A DNA stretch of 64,000 nucleotides, taken from positions 2,978,610 through 3,042,609 of the forward strand of contig OX030962.1 in NCBI GenBank assembly GCA_943735955.1, read 5' to 3'. The notes beneath the pieces are model-generated. The model searched no databases. It was given only the letters and a program-made list of their open reading frames with translations, and was not told the origin of the DNA. The stretch is from Piscicola geometra. Its lineage: Eukaryota > Annelida > Clitellata > Hirudinida > Piscicolidae. Shown in pieces: positions 24,201-39,300 of this stretch (the stretch's first letter is position 1; the number at the start of each line of letters is the position of its first letter). The position numbers and the translations under genes were made by a program.

Positions 24201-24305
24201 TGTATCCTCATCGAACCACCCACGATCTCACCCACTCCTGGAATCAGTATGTCCACCGACTCCGTCACTCTGCGGTCGCTCGCGTCCTGTCGTCGTCGTC
24301 GTGGG

Positions 24306-24348
<43 letters not shown>

Positions 24349-27300
24349 AATGATGTACCATAAGTTTTACGATGATTGAAGAAATGATTATTAGTATCAC
24401 CCTCATCATCATCATCATCACGACTCTCATCACCTCCATCATCATTGCCATAATAATAATTACTAGCATTATTATAGTGGCGTATAACCCGAACGGGCTT
24501 CGAGGCCACTTAGGCTGCATATTTTCATTTGCGCCTTTGGGTTACTAGGGCATTGGTTGCACTTGAACCTAGGACCTTTCATTATTGGTCAAGCCCAGAG
24601 TCGTTGCCGACTCGGCTACCCGTTCACCATCGCCATCGCCATCATCATCCTCATGATCATCATCATCACCATCATCATCCTCATCATCATCATCATCACC
24701 ATCATGATCCTCATCATCATCATCATCACCATCATGATCATGATCATCATCATGAGCACCTTTTGCATGTAGAAGGCCTTGATGTTAGCAGGAAAGCGAC
24801 ACAGCATGATTGGCTCGTTGATTATGTCAGTCATCTTCCTGGTGGTGATGATGATGATGGGGGTGATGATGATGGTGGTGATGATAATGGTGATGATGAT
24901 AATGGTGATGATGATGATGGTGATGATGATGGTGATGATGATGGTGATGATGATGGTGGTGATGATGATGGTGATGATGATACAACAGGAACCTCTCAGG
25001 AGCCTCGGGAATATCCTCTCCAAACTCATAAAAAGAGCCATCGTCCTTCCTTATGTCATGTTGCCTGTGTGGTGCGTGTGTGGTGTGTGTGTGTGTGTGG
25101 TGTGTGTGTGGTGTGGTGCGTGTGTGGTGTGTGTGTGGTGTGTGTGTGGTGTGTGTGTGTGTGTGTGGTGTGTGTGTGGTGCGTGTGTGGTGTGGTGCGT
25201 GTGTGGTGTGTGTGTGGTGTGGTGCCTGTGTGGTGTGGTGCCTGTGTGGTGTCTGTGTGGTGTGTGTGTGGTGTGGTGCGTGTGTGGCGCCTGTGTGGTG
25301 TGGTGTGTGGTGCGTGTGTGGTGTGGTTGTGTGTGGTGCGTGTGTGGTGTCTGTGTTGTGTGGTGTCTGTGTGGTGTGGTGCGTGTGTGGCGTGGTGTCT
25401 GTGTGGTGTGTGTGTGTGTGTGGTGCGTGTGTGGTGTGGTGCGTGTGTGGTGTGGTGTCTGTGTGGTGTGATGTGTGTGTGTGTGGTGTGTGTGTGTGGT
25501 GTGTGTGTGTGTGGTGTCTGTGTGTGGTGTGTGTGTGTGTGGTGTCTGTGTGGTGTGGTGTCTGTGTGGTGTGGTGTGTGTGTGTTGTCTGTGTGGTGCG
25601 TGTGTGGTGTGGTGTCTGTGTGGTGTGGTGTGTGTGTGTTGTCTGTGTGGTGCGTGTGTAGTGTGGTGTCTGTGTGGTGTGGTGTGTGTGTGGTGTGGTG
25701 TGTGTGTGGTGTGGTGTCTGTGTGGTGTGGTGCGTGTGTGGTGTGTGTGTGTGTGGTGTGTGTGTGTGGTGTCTGTGTGGTGTGGTGTCTGTGTGTGGTG
25801 TCTGTGTGGTGTGGTGTTTGTGCGGTGTTTTTGTGGTATGGTGTCTGTGTGGTGTGGTGTGTTTTAGTGTAGTGTAGTGTATATAGCAAGATGTTGTTTG
25901 CTAGACTGTGTAGTATGGTGTGGTGCTTTATAATCTTTGCATAATTTAGGGTTAGAAGGCAAGGTGGTTTGAGGATGATGATGACATTGATGAAGTTGAT
26001 GATGCTTTTAATAAAGTTGATAATGATAATTATTTAAATGAAGTTCATGATGATTATGATGATGATGATGATTATGATGATGATGATTATGATGATGATG
26101 ATTATGATGATGATGATTATGATGATGATGATTATGATGATGATGATGATTATGATGATGATGATTATGATGATGATGATTATGATGATGATGATTATGA
26201 TGATGATTATGATGATGATGATGCTGATGATGATTACTTGAGGAAGAGAATGGCCTCAGCATAGTCCATCCTTTTGAAGGGTTTCTGAGGAGCCTTGAAG
26301 TCAGGATTCAGTTCTAAGAGAAGGTCCCCTGCCTTGTCTAGTACCTGTGTGTGTGTGTGTGTGTATGTGTGTGTGTGTGTGTGTGTGTATGTGTGTCTCG
26401 AAGCTTATCCACGTTAATAATATTTGTCGATGTATTTTATTTAATTGTGTGTGTTAATTTGTGTATAACACTACCACCACCACATCACATCACATCACAA
26501 CCACTGCCACCACACCACACCAAACTACCACTACCACCACCACACCACCACCACACCACACTACCACAACCACCCCCACTACCACACCACAACCACACCA
26601 CAACCACCACCACCACAACCACCACCACACCACACCACCACCACACCACACCACAACCACCCCCACCACCACCACCACACAACAACCACACCACGACCCC
26701 ACCACCACCACCACCACCACACCACACCACACCACCTTCTGCGACACATCACATCACAACCACTGCCACCACCACACCACAACCACACTACCACCACACC
26801 ACGACCACACCACAACCACCACCACCACCACCACACCACACCACACCACGACCACACCACCTTCTGCGACACATCACATCACAACCACTGCCACCACCAC
26901 ACCACAACCACACTACCACCACACCACCACACCACGACCACACCACAACCACCACCACCACCACCACCACACCACACCACACCACGACCACACCACCTTC
27001 TGCGACACATCACATCACAACCACTGCCACCACCACACCACAACCACACCACAACCACCACCACCACCACCACCACACCACACCACGACCACACCACCTT
27101 CTGCGACACACCACACCACCTTCTGCGACACACCACGACCACACCACCTTCTGCGACACACCACGACCACACCACACCACCTTCTGCGACACACCACGAC
27201 CACACCACCTTCTGCGACACACCACGACCACACCACACCACCTTCTGCGACACACCACGACCACACCACCTTCTGCGACACACCACGACCACACCACACC

Positions 27301-30300
27301 ACCTTCTGCGACACACCACGACCACACCACCTTCTGCGACACACCACGACCACACCACACCACCTTCTGCGACACACCACGACCACACCACCTTCTGCGA
27401 CACACCACGACCACACCACCTTCTGCGACACACCACGACCACACCACCTTCTGCGACACACCACGACCACACCACCTTCTGCGACACACCACGACCACAC
27501 CACCTTCTGCGACACACCACGACCACACCACCTTCTGCGACACACCACGACCACACCACCTTCTGCGACACACCACGACCACACCACCTTCTGCGACACA
27601 CCACGACCACACCACCTTCTGCGACACACCACGACCACACCACCTTCTGCGACACACCACGACCACACCACCTTCTGCGACACACCACGACCACACCACC
27701 TTCTGCGACACACCACGACCACACCACCTTCTGCGACACACCACGACCACACCACCTTCTGCGACACACCACGACCACACCACCTTCTGCGACACACCAC
27801 GACCACACCACCTTCTGCGACACACCACGACCACACCACCTTCTGCGACACACCACGACCACACCACCTTCTGCGACACACCACGACCACACCACCTTCT
27901 GCGACACACCACGACCACACCACCACGCCACCACACCACCTTCTGCGACACACCACGACCACACCACCACGCCACCACACCACCTTCTGCGACACACCAC
28001 GACCACACCACCACGCCACCACACCACCTTCTGCGACACACCACGACCACACCACCACGCCACCACACCACCTTCTGCGACACACCACGACCACACCACC
28101 ACGCCACCACACCACCTTCTGCGACACACCACGACCACCACCACACCACGATCACACCACACCACCACCACACCACACCACACCACACCATCACCACCAC
28201 ACCACGACCACACCACCACCTTCTGCGACACATCACATATGAGATCCTCGAGCTTCAAAAGGAGATCTTCGAAAGTTATGAAGGCGCACTCCGCCTCTAA
28301 GTGTGTGTATCTGTGTGTATGTGTGTGTGTGTGTGTATGTGTGTGTGTGTGTGTGTGTGGATGTTTGTATATAGACTTTATGGGCTCTGTGTTTTTGTGT
28401 ATTTATGTACGTTTCTTAGTGTGTGTGCTTACATATATTTTTATTTATGTGTGTATTTATGCGTCTGTGTGAGTACGTGTGCAGGCTTGCGAATACGAGC
28501 CGTGGAGTCGCTAGGGTCAAAAAACCTGACGGCTCCGAACGTCAAAGAGCAACAGCCTTGAGAGAGCAGGGCAAGATGTTGAGAAGTTTGCAATACTTCT
28601 CCTAAGTGATAAAATGGTCAATATAAAACTCATCTCATTAAATACTTCAATACCTTAGCGATGCTCACTATTTTCCATTTTCTTATAATAATTTTAGCAG
28701 CAATGTATGACTAACAATCTAGAATAGCACGAAATTATTCATTTCTATAACATCTTTATCTAGGAAAAAAATTCAATAAAATTAATTAAAACTTAAAAAA
28801 TAAATTTTTATTAAGTAATCAGAAAGCAGGATTTAGGATGAATTGAGCTTTATTTTTGTTTTTTGTCGGTCAAAGTTTGCAAAAGTTAGTCATGTTTTGA
28901 CACTCCCTCTATAGGAAGTCGCAGCCGAAACCGTAACATTTTGGGAGCCGCAGTCGAGCCAGAATAAACTGGCGGTGCTGCAAGCCTGTGTGTATGCTTA
29001 AAAGTTTTTGTGTCTCTTTTTGGTATGTTTTTGTGTATGTTTGTGTGTGTCTTTCTCTTCCTTCTCGTCACCACCAACTCATCCTCTCTTCTTCCAGCCA
29101 CGCTCGTCATAAAGTCCCACCCTCTTCAGGCAAGTCTTGAAGAACACTACTGCCCCCATCACACACCCCTCCAATAATGCTACCCCACTGTGCCACTACC
29201 ACCAACAATACAACCCAACTCTCCTTCATCACTAACACCAGCACCACTCCAACCACCCCCCACCCACAACACCAAAACCTCCCTCCACCAACTGAGCCAA
29301 ATGTCTCCGAGTGCGGGACCGCTCGGCCCTGAACGAGGCCTCCATGCAGTAGACGTCGCCCAGGAGTGGCAGACACGTCTCCAGGTACAGCTGGCTTGAC
29401 TGCGTCAGACACACCTTTGTGGCAGTAGTGGTGGATGGTGGTCGATTGGGGTGGTTTGTGGTCGATTGTGGTGGTTGGTGGTCGATTGGAGTGCTTGGTG
29501 GTCGATTGGGGTGCTTGGTGGTCGATTGTGGTGGTTGGTGGTCGATTGGGGTGGTTGGTGGTCGATTGGAGTGGTTGTTGGTCGATTGGAGTGGTTTGTG
29601 GTCGATTGGAGTGCTTGGTGGTCGATTGGGGTGCTTGGTGGTCGATTGGAGTGCTTGGTGGTCGATTGTGGTGGTTGGTGGTCGATTGGGGTGCTTGGTG
29701 GTCGATTGGAGTGGTTGGTGGTCGATTGTGGTGGTTGGTGGTCGATTGTGGTGGTTGGTGGTCGATTGGAGTGGTTGTTGGTCGATTGGAGTGGTTGGTG
29801 GTCGATTGTGGTGGTTGGTGGTCGATTGGGGTGGTTGGTGGTCGATTGGAGTGGTTGGTGGTCGATTGGAGTGCTTGGTGGTCGATTGGGGTGGTTGGTG
29901 GTCGATTGGAGTGGTTGTTGGTCGATTGGAGTGCTTGGTGGTCGATTGGGGTGGTTGGTGGTCGATTGGAGTGGTTGTTGGTCGATTGGAGTGGTTGTTG
30001 GTCGATTGGGGTGGTTAGTGGTCGATTGGGGTGCTTGGTGGTCGATTGGGGTGGTTGTTGGTCGATTGGAGTGGTTGTTGGTCGATTGGAGTGGTTGTTG
30101 GTCGATTGGAGTGGTTGGTGGTCGATTGGGGTGGTTGGTGGTCGATTGGGGTGGTTGGTGGTCGATTGGAGTGGTTGGTGGTCGATTGGGGTGGTTGGTG
30201 GTCGATTGGAGTGGTTGTTGGTCGATTGGAGTGGTTTGTGGTCGATTGGAGTGGTTGGTGGTCGATTGGAGTGGTTGGTGGTCGATTGGAGTGGTTAGTG

Positions 30301-33300
30301 GTCGATTGGAGTGGTTGGTGGTCGATTGGAGTGGTTGGTGGTCGATTGGAGTGGTTGGTGGTCGATTGGGGTGGTTGGTGGTCGATTGGGGTGCTTGGTG
30401 GTCGATTGTGGTGGTTGGTGGTCGATTGGGGTGGTTGGTGGTCGATTGGGGTGGTTGGTGGTCGATTGGGGTGCTTGGTGGTCGATTGTGGTGGTTGGTG
30501 GTCGATTGGGGTGGTTGGTGGTCGATTGGAGTGGTTGTTGGTCGATTGGAGTGCTTGGTGGTCGATTGGGGTGGTTGGTGGTCGATTGGAGTGGTTGTTG
30601 GTCGATTGGAGTGGTTGGTGGTCGATTGGGGTGGTTGGTGGTCGATTGGGGTGGTTGTTGGTCGATTGGGGTGGTTTGTGGTCGATTGGGGTGGTTGTTG
30701 GTCGATTGGGGTGGTTGGTGGTCGATTGGAGTGGTTGGTGGTCGATTGGAGTGGTTGGTGGTCGATTGGAGTGGTTGGTGGTCGATTGGGGTGGTTGGTG
30801 GTCGATTGGGGTGGTTGGTGGTCGATTGGGGTGGTTGGTGGTCGATTGGGGTGCTTGGTGGTCGATTGTGGTGGTTGGTGGTCGATTGGGGTGGTTGGTG
30901 GTCGATTGGGGTGGTTGGTGGTCGATTGGGGTGCTTGGTGGTCGATTGTGGTGGTTGGTGGTCGATTGGGGTGGTTGGTGGTCGATTGGGGTGGTTGGTG
31001 GTCGATTGGGGTGCTTGGTGGTCGATTGTGGTGGTTGGTGGTCGATTGGGGTGGTTGGTGGTCGATTGGGGTGGTTGGTGGTCGATTGGGGTGCTTGGTG
31101 GTCGATTGTGGTGGTTGGTGGTCGATTGGGGTGGTTGGTGGTCGATTGGGGTGGTTGGTGGTCGATTGGGGTGGTTGGTGGTCGATTGTGGTGGTTGGTG
31201 GTCGATTGGAGTGGTTGTTGGTCGATTGGAGTGGTTGTTGGTCGATTGGAGTGCTTGGTGGTCGATTGGAGTGGTTGGTGGTCGATTGGAGTGGTTGTTG
31301 GTCGATTGGGGTGGTTGGTGGTCGATTGTGGTGGTTGTTGGTCGATTGGAGTGCTTGGTGGTCGATTGGAGTGGTTGGTGGTCGATTGGAGTGCTTGGTG
31401 GTCGATTGGGGTGGTTGGTGGTCGATTGGGGTGGTTGGTGGTCGATTGGAGTGGTTTGTGGTCGATTGGAGTGGTTGGTGGTCGATTGGAGTGGTTTGTG
31501 GTCGATTGGAGTGCTTGGTGGTCGATTGGAGTGGTTGGTGGTTGATTGGAGTGGTTGGTGGTCGATTGGAGTGGTTGGTGGTCGATTGGAGTGGTTGGTG
31601 GTCGATTGGAGTGGTTGGTGGTCGATTGGGGTGGTTGGTGGTCGATTGGAGTGGTTGGTGGTCGATTGGGGTGGTTGGTGGTCGATTGGGGCGGTTTGGG
31701 GCTTGGGGTGGTTGGTGGTCGATTGGAGTGGTTAGTGGTCGATTGGAGTGGTTGGTGGTCGATTGGAGTGGTTGGTGGTCGATTGGGGTGGTTGTTGGTC
31801 GATTGGAGTGGTTGGTGGTCGATTGGAGTGGTTGGTGGTCGATTGGAGTGGTTGGTGGTCGATTGGAGTGGTTGTTGGTCGATTGGAGTGCTTGGTGGTC
31901 GATTGGAGTGCTTGGTGGTCGATTGGGGTGGTTGGTGGTCGATTGGGGTGGTTGGTGGTCGATTGGGGCGGTTTGGGGCTTGGGGTGGTTGGTGGTCGAT
32001 TGGGGCGGTTTGGGGCTTGGGGTGGTTTGGTGATGGTATAGTGGTGGTATGAGGAATAGGGATTAGAGTAGAGGTCGGACATGGACGATTTTTCATTCCC
32101 GGTCCCGTCCCGTTCCCGAAATTTGTTTTCCCGTCCCGTCCCGTTCCCGATGGGACATCAGAATTTTGATTCCCGTCCCGTCCCGTTCCCGAATTTTTTT
32201 TTCCCGTCCCGTCCCGTTCCCGATGGGACATCAGAATTTTGATTCCCGTCCCGTCCCGTTCCCGAAATTTTTTTTCCCGTCCCGACCCGTTCCCGAAAGC
32301 TTTTTGTTTTTTTTATTCATTTTCGCTGCCGTTTTTACTGGTCCCAAACTTGCTAGTTCTAAAATTTATTTAAGAATTTATTATTTGAAAGTCAGAGAAT
32401 ATTTCTTTTAATGAAATAAAAAAACACGATTTAAATTTCAATATTTATTGAAATGAAAGTATTGTTTTTGAGTTATTCAATCAAGTCTTTATTGCTTTTC
32501 ACACGGGTTAAACCGTTAAGAGTTTCAGCTTTCAAATGAGATGATTTTGGGTCTGAAGTTAAACGACCACATATTGAAAAATTCTGTTCACAGCGAATAT
32601 AACATGCAGATACACTAAACAAAATTTTGGCTACTTCTTGTACTATTTTAAAATTGCTCATTTTACTCCAATAAAATAAAACATCTTTATAATTTTCAAT
32701 TTTTTTGGGACGTAATTGTGAATATTTGTTCAATTCATCCTCTTCTGAATTTTTTTCTTTGTTCATTATTACTAATTCTTCAATAATGTTAGAAATATTT
32801 TTTTAAACAACATTCTTATTGTCTACAACTGCAAATATAAAATCATTCGTATAATTTGATAGTATAATAATTTTCTTATAATTTTTACATTATAAAAACA
32901 AACATAATAGGTCTAAATAACCATCATTTGTTTTTTTTCTCAAAGGCACTGCAGCTTGGTCTGGCTGTAAAAAATGGAATTAAATTTTTTCTAATGAAAG
33001 TCTTGGTATTTATTTCTCTTCTATCCCAAACTTTTTTCCTATTATTCTTTCATACTGGGGATGCAACAGACATGCTGTCATATGAATGAGATCAATGGCA
33101 TCTTTTCTTTTGTCGAAATGATCAACTGTGGAAATTAATCATTCAAATTCAAAGTATTAATTTATAAAATTAAAATAATATAACTGACCATTTTGATTTC
33201 ATCTGAAAAGTTTTCATCATCACCCATTTGTTCTAATCTCCCTAATCTTTGGACTCATCATAACAACTTCAAATGTAGTGTTGGAGATTTTGATATTGGC

Positions 33301-36300
33301 AATGGTGGCTTTGTTATACATTTCCATTGCATTTAATACTTATTTTAAGTACGGAGTATCGATGAAATAAAGATTTCCATACTTAGAAGTTTGCTGAAAA
33401 ATCATTGTTAAAGAATCCAATCCCAATAACTGTTATTCCCGTTTTTCCCGTTCCCGATTTAAAAGTTGATTCCCGTTCCCGTCTTTTCCCGTTCCCGATT
33501 TGAATGTTGATTTCCGTTCCCGTTCCCGTCCCGAAAACCTATTCCCGGTTCCCGACTTTTCCCGTCCCGAAATTAATTTTCATTCCCGTTCCCGCGGGTA
33601 CCCGGTCAGATCGGGTACCCGGTCCGACCTCTAGATTAAAGTGGTTATTATGAATTGGTTATTCAATAAAAATCTCAATTCCGTACTAATAAACCCTTTA
33701 ATACCACTACATCATACCAACCACAACACACTACACCTACCACAACACACCATACCTACCACACCATACTACCTAACCTACCACACCACACCTACCACAA
33801 CACACCATACCTACCACACCATACTACCTAACCTACCACACCACACCTACCACAACACACCATACCTACCACACCATACTACCTAACCTACCACACCACA
33901 CCTACCACAACACACCATACCTACCACACCATACTACCTAACCTACCACAACACACCATACCTACCACACCATACTACCTAACCTACCACACCACACCTA
34001 ACACAAGACACACTATACGTACCAAACCACACTACCTAACCTACCACACCACACCTACCACAACACACTATACCTACCACACCACACCACACCACACCAC
34101 ACCTAGCACAACACACTATACCTACCAAACCACACTACCTAACCTACCACACCACACCTACCACAACACACTATACCTACCACACCACACCTAGCACAAC
34201 ACACTATACCTACCAAACCACACTACCTAACCTACCACACCACACCTAACACAAGACACACTATACGTACCAAACCACACTACCTAACCTACCACACCAC
34301 ACCTACCACAACACACTATACCTACCACACCACACCACACCACACCACACCTAGCACAACACACTATACCTACCAAACCACATTACCTAACCTACCACAC
34401 CACACCTACCACAACACACTATACCTACCACACCACACCACACCACACCACACCTAGCACAACACACTATACCTACCAAACCACACTACCTAACCTACCA
34501 CACCACACCTTCACCAACACACCACACCTACCACACCACACTACACCACACCACACCTACCACACCACACCAACCACACCACACCAACCACACCACACCG
34601 ACCACACCACACCACACCGACCACACCACACCACACCACACCTACCACACCAACCACACCGTCCACATCACACCACACCGACCACACCACACCACACCGA
34701 CAACACCACACCACACCTACCACACCAACCACACCACACCGACCACACCACACCACACACCGACCATACCACACCACACCTTACACACCACACCACACCG
34801 ACCACACCACACCACACCGCACCGACCACACCACACCGACCACACCACACCACACCACACCGACCACACCACACCACACCACACCAACCACACCACACCA
34901 CACCACACCGACCACACCACACCACACCACACCACACCACACCTACCACACCAACCACACCACACCGACCACACCACACCACACACCGACCACACCACAC
35001 CACACCTACCACACCACACCGACCACACCACACCACACCGACCACACCGACCACACCACACCTATCACACCACACCACACCGACCACACCACACCACACC
35101 ACACCACACCTACCACACCACACCACACCGACCACACCACACCACACCACACCACACCGACCACACCACACCACACCACACCACACCAACCACACACCGA
35201 CCACACCACACCACACACCGACCACACCACACCACACCGACCACACCACACCACACCGACCACACCACACCACACCACACCGACCACACCACACCTATCA
35301 CACCACACCGACCACACCACACTACACCACACCGACCACACCACACCACACCTACCACACCAACCACACCACACCACACCACACCTACCACACCACACCA
35401 CACCTATCACACCACACCACACCGACCAAACCACACCTACCACAACACACCTACCACACCACACCACACCACACCACACCTACCACACCACACCTACCAC
35501 ACCACACCACACCTACCACACCACACCTACCACACCACACCACACCTACCACACCACACCTACCACACCACACCACACCTACCACAACACACCTACCACA
35601 CCACACCACACCACACCACACCACACCACACCTACCACACCACACCTACCACACCACACCGACCACACCACACCTACCCTAACACACCACACCTACCACA
35701 CCACACCTACCACACCACACCTACCACACCACACCACACCTACCACACCACACCGACCACACCACACCTACCACACCACACCTACCACACCACACCACAC
35801 CTACCACACCACACCTACCACACCACACCTACCACACCACACCGACCACACCACACCTACCCTAACACACCACACCACACCTACCACACCACACCACACC
35901 TACCACACCACACCTACCACACCACACCGACCACACCACACCTACCCTAACACACCACACCACACCTACCACACCACACCTACCACACCACACCGACCAC
36001 CTCATCATCGAAGTAGGGCAGCTTGAAGAGGGTTGAGCCGCCCTCCACTTGGCCCTTCACCAGGGCTGGAGGCGCCACCTCTGTGTAACCTCTATGTCCG
36101 TGTGTGTGTGTATGTGCGAGTATGTGTGTGTGTGTGTGTGTCTGTGTGTGTGTGCGAGTATGTGTGTGTGTGTGTCTGTGTGTGTGTGCGAGTATGTGTG
36201 TGTGTGTGTGTGCGAGTATGTGTATAGGAGTAATAAGAACCTCTCAAGAAAGTGTTGTCGGAAGCACTGCTTCACCACTGCTGACAACCTCATGATCTTC

Positions 36301-39300
36301 GACGGGGTTTCCCACCTGGAAAAACCCAAAAAGATGAATTACTACAACAACAATGATGAGATCTGTTAACGATTCACAATTTTGATCGAGAATTAAACGT
36401 GTTTTATGGCAATATGGCATCAACAAACTTTACATTTTTATACAATTTCTATTATTTGCATACAACAGCATACAATAATTATTCTGTGACAAATTTAATA
36501 GAAGCTATTGAACTTTTATCAACATTTATCTATAAAACTATTTAAAAGATATAATGAGTACATCACGGATCAAAAATCTCACAAATCTATTTTGAGCCAG
36601 TTACTCAAGCAAAAAAGTTTTTAAACATTAGTTGGATCTGAAGACTCTTTTCTAGCTAACAATCTGTTCTCACAAGCTAAATAGACGTTCACATGGAACT
36701 GTACTTGCAGGAGATGACAAGTACTTTCTTGCCAGTTTCGCAAGAGCCGGATATGTTCCTTCGTGTTGTTGCCACCAAACAAGAGGACAACTCTACCTTG
36801 GCCTACTTCAGACTCTGTTCGATAGGGCTGTGTTATTGACTCAGTACCTTCATCTTCAGAATCCAAAACTAGTTCCTAACATTCTTTCCATGTTAATTCT
36901 CTTTCATTCTTTTAAACACATTTTACATTTTTAAATCGGGGTCTATCGATGCGGCAATTCTTAACCATTGGATATTCTGATTAATCCTTCTCTGCTCCAG
37001 TTCGGAAAGACACTTATGTGTGAAACGAGCGACTTAAGCTGGATCATCTCCTGAAGCGCTTAATTCTTGTGTAAGATCGCAAATTGCAGGCAGCATTGGT
37101 GCACATGTTCACTGCACATGGAACGTCTTTTGTACCGCCTGGAGTTCTGTTGCAGATGCACAAGGAATGAGGAGTCTTTCGATGAAATGCAACTTTAAAA
37201 CGAGGGACGCCTTCTCAAGGGAATGCCTAACTGCCTAAATCTGTTTGGGCGTTGATGGAACTGGAAGTGAGACTGAAGCCCTGATGAGGAGGATGTTGCA
37301 GCGGGAAGAAGAAGAATAACAATGCCAGCATCCTGCGCACCTGAGCATCAGATGGCGGTTGTCGAAGAGGAAGTCCACGTGCGATTCTTCGTTCAAGTCA
37401 CCTCCTGCCAGTGTTGTTGTTCTTGTTCATGCATACAACCGCATACAACTGCATAGAAACGCATACAACCGCATACAACTGCATAGAAACGCATACAACT
37501 GCATACAACTGCATACAACCGCATACAACCGCATACAACTGCATACAACTGCATACAACTTCATACAACTGCATACCAGTGTTATTTTCGTTTCATAAAA
37601 TAATTATAGTTTTTATTTCAGTTTCGTTTTGGAATTAATTATAGTTTTTATTTTCGTTTTCGTTTTGAAAATAATTAAAGTTTTTATTTTCGTTTTCGTT
37701 TTGAAAATACTTTAAGTTTTTATTTTCGTTTCAGTTTTGAAAATAATTAAAGTTTTTATTTTCATTTTAGTTTTTAAAATATATTAATTTACAGCACTAT
37801 TTTTTTTATATCAAAAAAAATTAATTGATGATAAAATGAAACAGTAAAATAGAACTGTATATTAACAACAAATGAGTTTTAAAAATTACCAGTGAATTGA
37901 AATATTATAAGAATTGAGTACGTAAATTATTGAGTAATGACAAATTTGAAATATAAGAACAAATTTACAATTAAAATTAGTGATAAGTTTATTGACAAAG
38001 CGAAGCGGTAATAAAATAACGTTTTATAAATGGCGCTACTTTCATAAAGCCCAAAGATGATGTTTATAACATAGACATCTATTTTTTATATAAATTATTC
38101 ATTTGCATATTATGGCATACTTTGAAATTTATTTAATTTTCGTTTTGAAAATAATTATAGTTTTTATTTCAGTTTCGTTTTGGAAATAATTATAGTTTTT
38201 ATTTTCGTTTTCGTTTTGAAAATAAATTTAGTTTTTATTTTCGTTTTCGTGAAACGATTATTCAGAATTGTCGTTTTCGTTTTCGGTACGAAAATAACAC
38301 TGCTGCATACAACCGCATACAACAGCATACAACTGCATACAACAGCATACAACTGCATACAACTGCATACAACAGCATACAACTGCATACAACAGCATAC
38401 AACTGCATACAACTGCATACAACTGCATACAACTGCATACAACAGCATACAACAGCATACAACAGCATACAACTGCATACAACAGCATACAACTGCATAC
38501 AACTGCATACAACTGCGTACAACAGCATACAACAGCATACAACTGCTTACCTCCAGGGGGGGCTGCATGAATGAGGCTCCAATAATCGCATAACAACTCA
38601 TGTCCCCCAGGAGCTGACTGTCCTGCATCATCATCATCATCATTATCATAATCTTGCATCATCACCATCATCATCATTATCATCATCTTGCATCATCACC
38701 ATCATCATCATTATCATAATCCTGAATCATCATCATCATTATTATGATCCTGCATCATCACCATCCTCATCATCATTATTATGATCCTGCATCATCACCA
38801 TCATCATCATCATCATCATCATCATCATTATCATAATCCTGCATCATCATCATCATCATCATCATTATCATAATCCTGCATCACCACCATCATCATTATC
38901 ATAATCCTGCATCATCATCATCATCATGCCTACCTTTGGGAACTTCACTGATGCAGCCATAGACTGTGATGCTTGATTCAGCACTCAAGACCAATGCGTC
39001 GTACGTTTGAGCACGCCTGTGGAGATGGTGATGATGATGATGGTGGTGGTGATGATAGTGATGATGGTAGTAGTGGTGCTGATAATGGTGATGATGATAG
39101 TGGTGGCGATGATGATTATGATAATCATGGGCGCCCGCACAAAGGGGGCAAGAGTGGGTCTTTGCCTCCCCTGAAAAATTAATACTTATATATTTGAATG
39201 AATTTATTTACAGTTTTTGGGTGAACGAGTAGCCGAGTGGTTGACAACTCGTGGCTTAAAGCCATATGTCGTCGCTTCAATTCCTACACATCCTTATAGG

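Noticed and set aside
26351..28300. 649- and 593-codon frames rich in His/Thr/Pro
   Set aside because: Frames rotate with the 28-bp unit. Only the exon 13 part on the minus strand is coding.
29451..32033. 860-codon open frame (and a 738-codon frame on the other strand)
   Set aside because: Product of a 20-bp unit without stop codons; open in several frames at once, no splice or family evidence, lies in a NARS1 intron.
39222..39300. Functional tRNA-Ser/Leu gene
   Set aside because: A-box is good but the anticodon arm and 3' acceptor strand do not pair; continues into non-tRNA sequence.
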